DNA of 64,000 bases from Archilochus colubris (Eukaryota; Chordata; Aves; Apodiformes; Trochilidae). The notes below the pieces were generated by a model. That model had not been told where the DNA came from and ran no database searches. It saw only the letters and a program-made list of their open reading frames with translations. Of this stretch, positions 37,111 through 49,770 are shown piece after piece. How positions within the stretch are numbered: the stretch's first letter is position 1; every line of letters starts with the position of its first letter. The DNA lies in contig CM041083.1 of assembly GCA_023079485.1 (NCBI GenBank), positions 142,179,052 to 142,243,051 of the forward strand. Reading direction: 5' to 3'. The translations under genes were made by a program, and so were the position numbers.

Positions 37111-38904
37111 AATTCTCCCTGAACATCCCTCCTGAGTGACAGGGGTTCTGGAGTTAATGTGCTTACAGGAAGGTTAGGCTCAGGATATTAACTAACTGTT
37201 CCGATGTTTTTGGCTTTGCTGTGCTGTGCCAAAGCTGTTGCCGTTAGATTACCCTGTCCCCTAGTCAATTATATTCGTGTTGTCAAAAATAATGCCAAGG
37301 CTGTATTATGTTTGCTCTTGCCAACTGAAGAGACTATAATGGACATTGTATTTATGATTTTTTCATATCTGCTGAAATAAACTGGTCTATCTTTTTAGAC
37401 AAGCAGCTTTTATTTTTGTTTAGGTTTGGGTTTTTGGGCTTTTTTAGTGATATTTATTGAAAACATATCACTAAATATTACTAAGCAAAGCCATATTTCC
37501 TAGCTAATAAAAAATGCTAAGATGGATAATTTATTTCCACAGCTGGATTCCAATTTTTTTTTAAACAGTTTTTAAAGACATTCTTCTGTAATCTGAAGAA
37601 ACAGAGCAAGGTGTGAGAAGATTAGCTGACAATTACATTGATACTGCATATATTACATGAGTTCCTACTTAGAAAGCAAAGGGGGACAAAGATTACCACA
37701 ATGAGAACATAGAGCTAAACCAGGATAATACTAAATACACATTGGTGTGAAAAGTCTGAAACGTGAGACATGAAAGAGACCAAAAATCATGCAGTCTGTC
37801 TCCCTTTTAGGGTGATATTATCCACCCTATAGTTTTGTCACTGTTAGGTACATTTCAGTTTTTAAAGGCCTTTTTAATTCCCTTAGAAGAAATTTGCACA
37901 GTTTAACAGAAGAGAACCTTTTGCAATAGACATTTTAAGGGCTTCATTAACAGCATCCTTTCACAAGTGTTAATTACAAAATGTGGAATAATCTCAAAAA
38001 CTATTTCCTCCTTGATGTCTGTATCCATATAAATGGATATGTTAGTGTTATGCCATACTCTTATTTTGCTCCAGCCTGCTATCATCTTTGCCTCTGCTTA
38101 ATCAAGCAGCATTTTATATATTTATGTCTATGGTTTGGTCCACCCAATCCTCTCATCAGTTGTGTTGCTCCTCCAGATTCCTTTCAAAAGAGCAGTATAT
38201 TTCTTACTAAGTGATGGTTGACCAGGATTGACTTCAGTATTTTAGGAGCACTCACAGAAGTTCCTTTGGAAAAAGGATCCTTTACATAGAGAGTCCAGAG
38301 TAGTATTCAGGATTATCCAGAACTATAACATGAAAAACCATCTTTGGTACATTCTGATCCATATTTTATTCATCACTACCAGTTTCTGGGTTTCACCTGC
38401 ATGTTGAGTCATGTGTTTCAAATGATTGTTACTTACAATGCAATCACTCACATTTTCCTAAGACAAATCTTACATCATCTCCACATCATGCTGATTGTTT
38501 CAGGGTTTATGTAGTTCTTTATCTCTCTTTTGACCAAGTTTGCAGTTCTATCTGCACAAGTGCTAGATGAGGGGCCCATTCCATCCTCGAGATTCCTGCA
38601 GGAGTGCAGTGCCTCAAAAAGCAAGGAAATATTCACTCCTCACTGAACAATCTTAACAGATATTTAACATAATAGATATATGGTTGTCTGCTTCCACTTA
38701 TGGGCATAGGAACTTCTGGAGAAAAGTGAACATACAGGGAATGTGGTTTGTCCTGATGATTTTCAGAGAGGGTTCTTGTACCTGTCCCTCCACATGCTTA
38801 CAAGTTCCTACAAAGGGCAGTAGTGTTCTATACCTCACTAATTTTTCACAATACATGGCAAAGATAAAATGTGAGGACCCATCTCTTAACCCCATGAAGG
38901 CTGA
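37111..38904. other. Unique interval, no gene recognised
   Basis: AT-rich with short frames only. The right part (about 38684-38904) may include very decayed upstream sequence of the endonuclease fragment that follows, but I cannot show it. Confidence 0.4.
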
Positions 38905-39480
38905 ACCGTCTGTGTGACAAGAAGCATGCAAACTGGATAGCATTCACCATGACAGATTTTGTGGGAAAAAATCACTCTTCGGTTGGGGAGCTATCAGCCA
39001 GCACATCATATATGCCAGATTCCAAACCAGGTTCCTAAAGATGTCAATCATACAGAGATGTTTTCTGACAGAGGAACACAGTGACTAGGACAAATTCTAC
39101 AACTGCCTCAAAAGTGTGATTGACAGAATACCAAAACACAACTTACACTTTGTGATGGGTGATATTAATGCCAAAGTAGATGCGACAACCAAAGAATGGA
39201 ACAAGCAGCAGGGAAGCCTGGGAGAGGAATGTATCAACCCAAATCCAGGGGACTGGCATCGTGCTTTGTGTCTTACTGTGGTCCTGTAAGTAACCTTGCC
39301 AGACAGCAAGAAAATCCCAATATAATGCAAACCCCTGCTCTTTTCATCTCCCAAACAGACCAACAGAACTGGTAGCAAGTTGAGATTCAGAGAAGCTCTG
39401 CAAGGTGCAATGACTCCTGCAGCATTCAAAAGCAAAATAAGCACCCTTGAAACCAATGTGTCATGAAACAGAGAAAGCAA
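38905..39480 (+). mobile_element. Non-CR1 LINE remnant encoding part of an RTE-like endonuclease
   Basis: One frame (38942-39286) is open except for a TAG at 39086-39088 and aligns with the apurinic endonuclease (EEP) domain of RTE-type non-LTR retrotransposons. In order: KKSLFGWGAISQHIIYARFQ (38966-39025), the KMSIIQ segment with a decayed YAPT, the DKFYNCLKSVIDRIPKHN block (39089-39142), and HFVMGDINAKVD (39146-39181), where GDxNAKV is the family's catalytic-domain signature (Asp and Asn of the active site kept). CR1 endonucleases have GDFN without NAKV, which argues against CR1. After the TAA at 39287 another frame (about 39391-39474, 'AFKSKISTLETNV') resembles the linker after the domain. 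No RT domain was recognised downstream. An old, truncated copy. Confidence 0.75.
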
Positions 39481-41385
39481 TGCTTTGGTTATCTTGAAAA
39501 CCAGCTACTAGTCAAAGCAGAGCTCAAGAGCTCAAGACAGGAGTAGCACCAAATATACAGCACAGAAGTTGCTTATTTTACCAGTTTACAGAAAGAGAAA
39601 TATATAGCACCAAAACATGTCAACATGAGGTTGCAGGAGATAAGGATCTGTGGCATTAGGCAAGAAAGGAGGCATCTTTGAAAAGCAGTATACTTTCAGT
39701 TACTGGACTTTGATGGAGAGACTTTATCAGCAGATGAGAAACTGAGGTCCTATCCGTTAGCTATAAACTCTATCAAAGTTAAGTAGAAGCACTGTATTTG
39801 CAGTATGCACATTGGATACCTACGCATGAAATTTCTCTTGAAGTGATCAAGCAGAAAAAAAACTGAGAGTACTCTGGAAAAGAAAACCTCTGAAAATGGA
39901 GGTTTTGCACAGATAACCTCAAGAACCTGCAGCAAAGAGCAGCAGTGACAACTAATAGTCCTTAATCTGAGCTGCTCCAACAGCTGTGGTATCACTTTCA
40001 GAAAAAACACATGTAAAACTATTCGGATTTATTCAACTGAATTGTCAGCACAGTGACTGTATGTGTCAAGATATACTTGAAGTTAAAGACTGAATGTGAC
40101 TTGTAGTTAATGGCAAAATGGGGCTAAAGTTACTGAGGCAGATTCAATGGGTGGTCTGAAGCCTGGACAGAACTTTCTAAGCTTGTGTTCCACTCTTAAG
40201 TAGGGCTTCAGTAAAATGAGTAGCTACAGGACAACTTCAGGAGCATAAAGAAGCAAATATGGAAGAAAATGGAGAACAATACTAAGGAGACCAAAGGAAG
40301 AGTCTTCACAATTCTGTAGCATTTCTTCCCATTAAAAAAAAATCTCTTCCCTAATTTACATGGGCTACACTTATTGAGCACAGAATTGTCTTGGAATTAA
40401 CGTACAGCTGTTTGCATACATGTAAGACTAAATTTTGTGTTGCCTCTACAAGCAGTGGGCTGTGAAATAGCACAAATATTAATACACCTCCATTCCTTCT
40501 GTCTTCTTCACCAGAAACTCAGAGTTCAAGGGTAGCTATTAAAGATGGTTCATGTGAAAAAGATTTCCTTTAACTTAGTAACTTAGATAGTTTCTTATTT
40601 ACTTAGCCTTTGGCATTCTTACCATTGATATGTATATGTACTAATTCAGAGAAGAATATAATTTATTTCTGGACATTTAGTGACTAAGTCAAGACCTACA
40701 AGAGCAAGGTTATAGAACAGGATGAGAAAGTTAAGAAAAACTTTTAAAAAAAGAAAACTAAAGTAAAAAAAGAAGGTGATGTTCTGTGGTAATAGAGATG
40801 CACAGGAATGGTTTAGAATATCATGGAATTAGTCTCTAATGAGAGAGAGAGCACTCGCTGATGTGCCTGTGTTCATTTTTCCTCAGCTCAGAAATCCACA
40901 TCCAGAACTGTATAATGTGTGAAAATGTTCAAGGAACACTGTCTTCCAAAATGATAAGTGTATTGTAGCTGTCACTCTGATCTGCACCAGCTGAATGAAC
41001 CCTATATCCCTTTTCAAAGAACAGATAAGCTTTCACCTGTTTCACCCAAGGACCTTTGCCAGCTGCTGACCTAAGCAAAAAGGTGTAAGCTAATAATTCT
41101 AGCACATCCAGACATAGAGGTAAAGCTTCGACTTCACAGCTACAGTCAAAAGGTTATTGTCTTTTAATGTATTATGCATCTCTTCTTTTTTCTTCTGTTA
41201 CACACGCTTCAACACAAATATTTCATTCTATCATACCAGCTTGCTGTAGAGTGCAATGTAACAATTTAATGCCAGCGTGACACATCTAAAACAAAGGAGT
41301 ACATTACTCCTGGCATGACCAGATATTTCCAATTTGTCCAACCAGTGGTGCAAGATGCTGAAGTGGTGTGAAAAAACAGACATTT

Positions 41386-41438
41386 GTTACAGGTGCTGTT
41401 ACAGGTACTGTATAGGTACAGGTACAGTCACCAGGTAC
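41386..41438. repeat. GGTAC-rich imperfect tandem repeat
   Basis: TTACAGGTGCTG and TTACAGGTACTG stand in tandem, followed by shorter GGTACAG units. Degenerate. Confidence 0.75.
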
Positions 41439-44400
41439 TCAAAGAATACCTCAACTTTCAACAAGGCTAAAAGCCACCAGGCAGCTCTTTAAATTGGATC
41501 TATTATCCTTAAATTTTTCCACTGTAAAATTTTCTCCCTTCACTATTATTTATAATTTGGTTCTGGGTTCCCCGCTCCACCGAGAGTCCTCCAAAATTAT
41601 TTAAGTTCCAGCACTCTCAGACAACTCCATACTCCATCATGTCATGCTCTGTAGCAGGGAAGCTGGTGATAACATGTAAAAAGACCATCTCTGATAGACT
41701 GCAATATCACTTACTTTGAGGACCAGTTCCTTTACTGCTGGAGAAATAGTCAGCAATCACTGCAGCAGAACACAGTCCCCTGCAAGGAAACTGTGTTTGA
41801 CCCCCTGCCTATGAAGTGTGTCAATGAAGAATGATTTAAAGCTATCGTAGATTATACATGGCAAATGACCTGCACAAGAAAACAAGCTTGGTCTTCTGGC
41901 ATCCATAACTTTGTGGTTTGCTCTCTCTCAGATGCTTTCTAGCAGGACAATCAGAGGAGCCACGTAAAGCAGCCTGTTGCTGAACTGACTTATTACATTT
42001 TTCTTCTTTTGTGATATTATATTCAACAGCAAAGATCACTACTGCATGCCCCGGAAAAAGAGAGGTCAACTGCAATCTGCCATAATATGGATGTGTTTTG
42101 TTTACTCTTGTTCTCACTGTTCAGTCACTTAAATGTAAACGTGAATCAGGTGTGAAGGTCTGAATCTCTCAGATGTGAGGGGAAAAAAAAAAAAAGGTAA
42201 ACTATAAATAGAACCTAAACAGAAGGTGGAAAAATGAGCATAGGCTGTTTTAGAGTCACTACGATGCATTAAAAGTATGTGGATTTTATCTGGGGACTTT
42301 TTTTCCTGCATTATCATGCTAGCAGATGAGAAGCTGGAGCATTATTGTAGGCTTGTAATTTTTGCCTGCAGATATGGCAGAGCAAATGCACCTGAAGAGA
42401 CACTTTTCATATGAAGAAAGAGGATTATGAAAATAAATGACAACAACACACCGTGATTCTCTCATAGTGTAGAGAACTGGACTGCAACCATAAGAGATAT
42501 CATGATCAAGGGGTAGGGAGTGGGAGAGCAGAAGAAATCTAGGGAATTAATTGTGATTTAGAGTTGCGATTTGGTCACTTGTATTCTCTTGGTTTTAGGA
42601 GTAGGGTGACAGTAATTTGAAGCAGCCCCTTGCTGAGCCCATCTTACTCCTTTCTATCAGATGGTATGGTGAGTCTGGGGAGAGTCCTGGGACATCTGTG
42701 AGAAGAAGACACCAACTGTTAATTTCCTGTGAATTCTCCACCCTTTAATGTTGAGCTTTCAGACAGACTACCTACACAGGAATGTAAGGGTGAGGAGTGA
42801 TTTTGCAGTTGTGGAATGAACCTGACTGAATTTCTTTTCCCTCTCCCTCCCTACAACACTCACCCATCAGCTCACATTTCAGCAGGCAGTCAGACCTGGT
42901 GCTGATCTGTAGCAAAGAACTCCTTTAGAACCACGGGACCCCATAAATAGTGTGTCCTGATTCTAGACAGCTTGCCAACCCTTCCTGTGTTTTGCTGTGC
43001 TGCAGATCAGAGTGACCTGCTTCCCAGGCCAGGCCAAGGGCCCTGGGGTTGTGCTGTGAGCCACATGCTGGGTGAGTTTAATTCAGGAGCTAATAGTATG
43101 GAGTCTTGCTCGCACTATTGGCAAGTTACTTTTAAAAGGGGAACAGGTTTCCCTTGTTTTCTATGAATTCAATCTTGATATTGTGACCTGGGGCCAAAAT
43201 CTTCCATCTTTTGTTCATGCTGAATAGTGACTTTCTCTCCTGTCCTGAGGAAGATGTCTCTAAGCTGTGTGGGCAGCTATTTTCCAGGGTACCTCAAGGG
43301 GAGCTGCTTTTCTAAGTACCTAAAGCAGGGTATCACTTTGATTCCACTGGAGCTCCCCCCTTGCCTGAGAGGGGATGCTTGCTTTCTGCTGCAGCCAGGA
43401 GGTGGCTGGGACAAAGATGTTTGAATGGGATGTGATGCCAGAACATGGACAACACGATATGATCCCAAACTAGAAATTGCAAAATGTGTACAAGTCAGGA
43501 TAATATGCATGCAGATGTCTCTCTGAAGCGGGATGGTCTCCCACATAAGTCTGGATGCAGACTGCTTCAAAAAGTAGTATTGCTAAACATGGAGAAGGCT
43601 GGTAGGAATTAGCTTTATAGCTCATTCATTGCAGCCTTGAATTCTTTTTCACAGTTGTTATTTACAGTCTAAGCCTGTAAACTTGAGCCAGCAATATAAT
43701 TATGATATAAAGATTAATTATAGAAAATTTCAAGATTAAAAAGCATCTTTTTTTCAGGGGAAATTGCTAAAAGACATGATCTGAAATCTCTTATTTTCAT
43801 AAGCTATTGAAAGGGAGGGGACTTCAAGCTCCAGTGGCCTTACTCATGAAAAGTCCAGAGGATTTATATTAGTTCATATGTTTTCCTTTACTGCCTACAT
43901 TGACAGAAGGGGCAACACTCAGTCCTGAATTGATATCTCTCAGCCTTTAATCAGCATTCAGAGAACCCACTACAGTTACAGACATGGGCTAACTCAGGGA
44001 AACATATTTACAGCGAAAAATAATTTGCCATCATGTGGCTGGAATGGCTGGAGTTTCTATTATGGCATGCATTGCCATGGCAGGTGGAAGACCTCTTAGG
44101 ACTGATTCTCCTAAGAATCTCTTCCTCCTCCCACATCTCAACAAGCAATGCCAGATGCAGCCCTCCCCGTGGCTTGTAGAGCAGCAGCCATGCATCCTTC
44201 CCTGATTCTCTCGTGCAGCTGCTGCTGCTCCTCGGTATGTTTAGATTCAGGGCCAAACCCTAGCATGGACTATGTGAAATGACTTATGTGCAGGAATTAT
44301 TTAACCATGAAAATCCTTAGTGTTAATAGGGAAGGCAGAGAAGGGGAGGCAGTGTCCCCCTGAGAATTGTTTCAGCTTTTTAATATGTGACTAGAAGCAC

Positions 44401-44806
44401 AAAATCAGAAGGCCTCTCACAAAAACTTACTCTTTATGTTTATAAGTTGACTTAAAAAATACTTTATAAATAATTTTGCTTTAAAATAGGTTTCTGAAAG
44501 GACACTGATGTTTTCAGTGTGTGTGTGTACTATAATTTCCCTAAGCACTGGAAAGCTGGCAGTGTTGACATTTATCTGCACAGTGGGAACTTACAGGCTC
44601 ACTCCATTGCAATGGGAAAAGAGAGTAAGTCCCTGAATATCCTTTTTTATCTCGTACACCACGAGTGCTTAAATTTTAATCCTATTGTATCAGTGCTTGC
44701 AAAGTGCATTTCCATAACTGAAGGGGATCTGCTGATATCTGTGATTGCAGCACTTTGAGAACTGAAGCACCAGAATAGCCTCTGGTAGGCAGGTACTGAA
44801 CTGACC

Positions 44807-44841
44807 TCTTATCCTGCCCTCAGGATCTTATCCTGCCCTCA
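44807..44841. repeat. 16-bp direct repeat pair
   Basis: tcttatcctgccctca occurs at 44807-44822 and again at 44826-44841, separated by gga. Confidence 0.93.
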
Positions 44842-45063
44842 AAGTACTGACACATGACCTGCAGTAATGAAAAACGGGATCTTTTGGATTATTTCATCTG
44901 CCTTCAGAAAACTGAAAGAGGAGAAAAGGGTTTCTGAGAACTTGTCTGTATTGCAGACCTCTGCATTGCCTGGGGTCTGTGTTCCAGGAGACAACTGCTT
45001 TCACAGCTACTCTGCATCAAAACCAAGTGTATAACTTCATCACTTCCAATTCATTAATGTATG

Positions 45064-45096
45064 GGTTGATAAGTAAGTTGATAAGGGTTGATAAGG
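45064..45096. repeat. Three copies of GTTGATAAG
   Basis: Short tandem array with 2-4 bp between copies. Confidence 0.85.
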
Positions 45097-45894
45097 TACT
45101 TGGCCTTGTCCTAAATTTACGGATTCTAAAGTCAACAGTTAAATTTCTATTAACTTAAAAAAAGAGAGAATTAGGATAAGAATGAGGGCTTTAGCAATCT
45201 GGTTGATACATAAAGACAATAAGATAGCTGTTGGCCCTGGCTATTTAAAAGAGACACAGAAAGGAAAGGGTCATGTAGATACCCATAAGAGGAGCGATAA
45301 AAATTAAATATTTGGTCTTTTCCTATCCCACTGGTTCCCTGTGACTGCACAAATGTAAAATTCAGTTTTGATTTCATGCAAAATAATAAGCAATATAGAG
45401 GAAAGAGTTGATGTGCCAGACTCTCAGCTGGTTTAAACCAGCAGAGCAATCTATATCAGCTGAGAGCCTGGACCCATGAGATTGTTAAATGATTGTTAAT
45501 TATTACAAGAAAATAGCTTCTTTCATGGAGTTTTCCCTGTTCACCCCCCAAGAAAATTCACATAATGGTTAATTCCACTCTGTCATTTTCAAAGAATTTT
45601 TAGGCTCTTGTGTAACACTATAAAAAGAGAATGATATTTGGCATTTTATTTATTAATACATTTAGTTATTAGGGTACGTTTTTTGTTGTTGCTTTGTGTA
45701 CTTTTGGTTTTGTTTTGTTTTGTTTTTGTTTTTTTTTTGAGAAGTAGGAATAACAAAAACTAGTTTCTTTGGACATGCAAAGATAACTGCTGAGAAAAGC
45801 ATTTTTGAGTATATAAAGACAAATTACTGAGTGGCTGTAGATTATAACATAGTGATGTAACAACAGGAGGTCGTTACATAGTGTCTGTAAAACC

Positions 45895-45935
45895 AAATCT
45901 TTGAATATTACAATGAAAATCTTTGAATATTACAA
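45895..45935. repeat. 19-bp direct repeat pair
   Basis: aaatctttgaatattacaa occurs twice with a 22-bp period. Confidence 0.93.
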
Positions 45936-46499
45936 AACAACAAAACATTTAAAATACAGAAGGAAGAAAAAAGTAAATAAAGAAAAACCTGCAGGAATTT
46001 ACTAAATTGGCAAATGAGTCATGAACAATACTGACATTCCAATCTGTTGCTAAAACAATTGTATGAGTTTTAAGACTTTATATAGAGTGTGCAACAGTAA
46101 TATAGCTCATTTATTATAAAAATGCATATGCTGCAGACACATTAGTGCATTTCTCTTTTCAAATGACATTTGCTTTCTGGATTCCTGCCTTCATTTCCAC
46201 TGAGCAGACCTGAATTATATTGATGCTGGAGAAGAATACAGCCAAAGTTTCCAAAGGTGGTGAAGATAACCAGCAATAATGCGCAGATCAATCAAGAAGA
46301 GCAAACCAGAAAAGTTCAAAGGACTTGAGAATTTTGTAGCTGGTACAGCACTGAAACTTATGCTAGAAGGCCATTAAATGTACCATAAATGCAGACGTAT
46401 TAGTGCTTTAAAAGTGGCTATGAGACAAAAGAGAAAAGGGACATAGAAAGAGTAACAATTTGTTTTAAAGGGAAATGGCTCTGCAGATCCATTTGGCTT

Positions 46500-47060
46500 T
46501 GTTTGAGAACTTGCTTTGACCTGGGAGGAGGGATGTACACCAGGGAAATGAAATTTGTTGATGAAACATACTAGGAAGGGGCAATCAATAGAAAGAAGAA
46601 GGGCAAAAAAGTCAAGATGACTCTGACAGAATGTGCCCAAAGGAAGATAAGTGTCCTATGCAATTAAATGTAGAGAAGTGTAAGATAATGAGATTGGGGA
46701 CACAAAATAAGAGAAGGCGCTTATGCCCTATGTAATCATATGGTACAAAATAATGAGTAGAAGTAGGATCTGGAGATAGACTGAGATCAAAAGACTTCAG
46801 GACAGCAGTTAACAGTAATATAAAATGTACCCATTGATTCAGAGACGTAATAACAGCATAGATTAAGTTCTTCCAGATCCTGCATAAGGGATTTATGAAT
46901 GAAGATGCATTTACAATATTGTGTGGAGTTCTCTTTGCCTTATAAAAATAAAAGAGGCAAAGGGAACTGGACAATGCAGCAAACTTAATTATTCATAAAG
47001 GTCAGAGAACAAAACAAAATTGCCTGCAGTCTTCTCAGAGAAAGAACGTGGATCTTACTG
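46500..47060 (+). mobile_element. Ancient CR1/L3-like LINE fragment (RT catalytic region to thumb)
   Basis: Very diverged LINE. At about 46545-46580 the DNA reads 'atgaaatttgttgatgaaac' (KFVDET where active copies have KFADDT, so the catalytic box is decayed), followed by a GAIN segment. At 46660-46700 'aatgtagagaagtgtaagat' and 'aatgagattgggga' match the NVEKCKIMHLG-type segment. Later the order 'acagcagttaacagtaa' and 'ttgtgtggagttctctttg' follows the thumb (the CVQFW position). Stops in all frames. Orientation +. Left and right limits are approximate. Similar in age to the pieces at 24560 and 25380. Confidence 0.72.
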
Positions 47061-49498
47061 AGGAATTTGAGGTCTGGAAAATTGTAGTGCAGAAACTGCA
47101 CTACAATTTGATCTACTAATAAATAAAAGAGTAAACACATGGTTGGAAACAATGAAAATGAAAGTGAATTAAAAAATAGAGTGAGATTTGGTTAATAAAT
47201 GCCATATGTTGCCAAAGTTGACAGTTGAAGCAGCAGGAACAAGCATCATTCCCTGGATAACTATTTGTTATCCAGCTGAGATCTGTTCTCTATCTAAATT
47301 TAAGTAGCTAGTAGTTTTAGAAGGGCTGAATTCTAAATGATCTACCTCACACTCTAAATATTCCTTTCTCCTACCATTAACTAAACAGGGAGCCAACAAA
47401 TAAGGCCATTTTTAACTCAGAAATGTTTGTTACTTGCCTAAATGATGGTGGCATAACTGTGGGTTTCAAGAAGGATATAAGTACTGGAAATGGGGCCTCA
47501 ATGGTATGCAAATGCCTGTTTTAAGAGTCATGATCCAGAAGTGTCAGACTGAGCTGCCTCTTGGCTTTGGAAACACCTACATTCTTCTGGCATCATCTTT
47601 ACAACTTCTAATTTTCCTTTACACATGCTGAAGCTGCTTCTTTTGATATAACTGCATAGCATGGCCATGCTGAACTGCAACTGGAGTCCAGTAATAGAAC
47701 TTTAGGATGCATTTACATAAGTGCACTCCCTGCTAAATTCAGGTGCACCCATTTCTTCCTTTAAATATGGTCTCTCTCTTCTATTCATGTAATAGCTGTC
47801 CAGATAGAAAACCTACACATATGAAAGATGGAGGTCTAATGCCATCATCTGTTGTGAGAGGATGCAAATTTACATCTCCTAAATTTACATGTCCTAACCA
47901 TGGGCTTATAAGGTCTTGTTCTGAGGAAGGGAAAGCTCATCACTGTTCAGGTAAAGATTTCATTCTTTATGTGGCCCAGAAGGATTTGCTATATCCTTGC
48001 TTTTTAGAGGTAGCACTAAGAGTGCCTCCACTCTCTAGGAATTCCATTCATTATTCCAGCTCAGTTCCATTTAATCTAGGAAGGAAAGGCCTAGAAGGTC
48101 TGATTAAAAATTGAATCTTCCTTTTCACGTGATGGTTAGACAGCAGTCCTTCTCTCTGTAGGTATGGCTTTCCTCCCTTACAATGTGTTTGCATTCCTTT
48201 GTTAATAAGGTCACAAATTAAGCCTGAGTGATGGTGACTGCCTATGCATCCACGCCTAGAATGAATCAAATTCACCAAGCTAACCTCTGATTTCCTCTGT
48301 GAGTTTCACAGTCACCTAACGATTGTATAATTCTTTTCTAAAGTGGCTTTGCCAGCCAGGTTTAAAAGGCAAAATCTGAACCTGCAAGGAAACAAACTTA
48401 TGAGCCTGCCTTTAGCAGAGGTGGGCTGTGACTGCCCAGGGAGAGGAAGAGGTTGCTTCTTGAGCATCACTTGATAGAATGGGAGATTCACCTCCTCTGT
48501 GCTGTTTCTATCTTGGCTCTATGCTGACCTTAGGTACCTTATTCATGTCTCTTCTAAGCTATCAAACACTTCCACGGCAGAGGCTCATATAAGCCAGCTC
48601 AGCATAGTAGATCTGAGAGGTCTTAGAGATCTAAGGACTCCTGAACTCTCTTTATAGATTTATCCCTGAGCCCATCTGAGGGTGTCTGTTTATGTGAGTA
48701 CACACACGCACGTGTGGCTATGAGCACTTCTGTAAGCTGAGGGCGTGGGTGCATTCTGTCTCACCTTTCATCTAGCACTTGCCTTATCTCTTCTGTTTCT
48801 GGCTCTTTGATTTGAAAGCCTAAGGACTAGTGTAGTGGTGTTTCTTCACTGCTTTTTGTCATCCTTTCAGTTTGCAGCCAGGACATGTTGGAACAGATGC
48901 TCATTTTTCACAGACTAGGAGGGACCGTATGCTTGGTATCAGCTCTTTCAACACATCCCTAGTATAACAGGTGGCAAATGTATTTTTGTTGCTAATAAGT
49001 TCCCACTTAGGTTTTAAACTGCCTGAGCTCCAAATCCCTTTATAGCAATAACACTTCAGAGTTCAAACCTTTGCTTTCTGGAAATCAAAATTGCATTAAC
49101 TGCTTCCGTTTGCTTTTTGCTGGAATTATCAATATTGTGCTTTCTGCTGGTGCTTGTATCATTATATTAGTTTCTAACATACCAGGTTATGATTGGTTTT
49201 CATAGATTTCTAACTTATTTTCACATGACTCTGTTTATTACACCATTATAATATAATTACACTATTACAATACAATAGTATGCACTGCAATCACAAGCTG
49301 CCCAAATTGATTAGCTTCCTAATCAACTCTGTCTTCCAACTACAAAATTATGATAATGGAAAAGGATAGTGTTTTAATGATGTCTAAGACCTCATCCATG
49401 GAACCATGTAGGTATATGCTCCCACCAAAATCTTAGGGAGGAAAGTCTCTTTTGTTAGTAAAAACTCAAATAGCATTAACTTTGTCTCTTATAATTGA
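47061..49498. other. Unique interval; contains a perfect hairpin
   Basis: Apart from the inverted repeat at 47079 no structure was recognised. A 123-codon frame (47743-48114, +) starts MHPFLPLNMVSLFYSCNSCP and resembles no known domain. Confidence 0.45.
47079..47109. repeat. Perfect 14-bp inverted repeat with 3-nt loop
   Basis: aaattgtagtgcag, loop aaa, then ctgcactacaattt: 14 of 14 positions pair. It lies just right of the ancient LINE fragment, within the flank of that decayed DNA. Too short for a microRNA precursor. Confidence 0.95.
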
Positions 49499-49770
49499 TG
49501 AAAAGAAAAGAAAAGAAAAGAAAAGAAAAGAAAAGAAAAGAAAAGAAAAGAAAAGAAAAGAAAAGAAAAGAAAAGAAAAGAAAAGAAAAGAGAAGAAAAG
49601 AAAAGAGAAGAGAAGAGAAGAGAAGAGAAAAGAAGAGAAAAGAAAAGAAAAGAAAAGAAAAGAAAAGAAAAGAAAAGAAAAGAAAAGAAAAGAAAAGAAA
49701 AGAAAAGAAAAGAAAAGAAAAGAAAAGAAAAGAAAAGAAAAGAAAAGAAAAGAAAAGAAAAGAAAAGAAA
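49499..49770. repeat. (AAAAG)n microsatellite, about 270 bp
   Basis: About 54 pentanucleotide units, pure purine on the + strand. Interrupted at about 49590-49645 by AGAAG/AGAGAAG variants, so there are two long perfect arms. The Lys-Glu-Arg-rich and Phe-Leu-Ser-rich frames (108-128 codons) over it are not genes. Confidence 0.99.

Larger units (their letters stand above)
39481..46499. other. Long unique interval with minor tandem repeats
   Basis: Seven kilobases without a recognisable gene. Only minor repeats: A-run 42183-42195, GGTAC-rich patch 41386-41438, 16-bp repeat pair at 44807, GTTGATAAG triplet at 45064, GTTTT-rich run near 45700-45740 and a 19-bp repeat pair at 45895. I could not find the RT part of the 39-kb element here. 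Frames up to 97 codons (e.g. complement 43277-43570) show no similarity. Confidence 0.45.
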
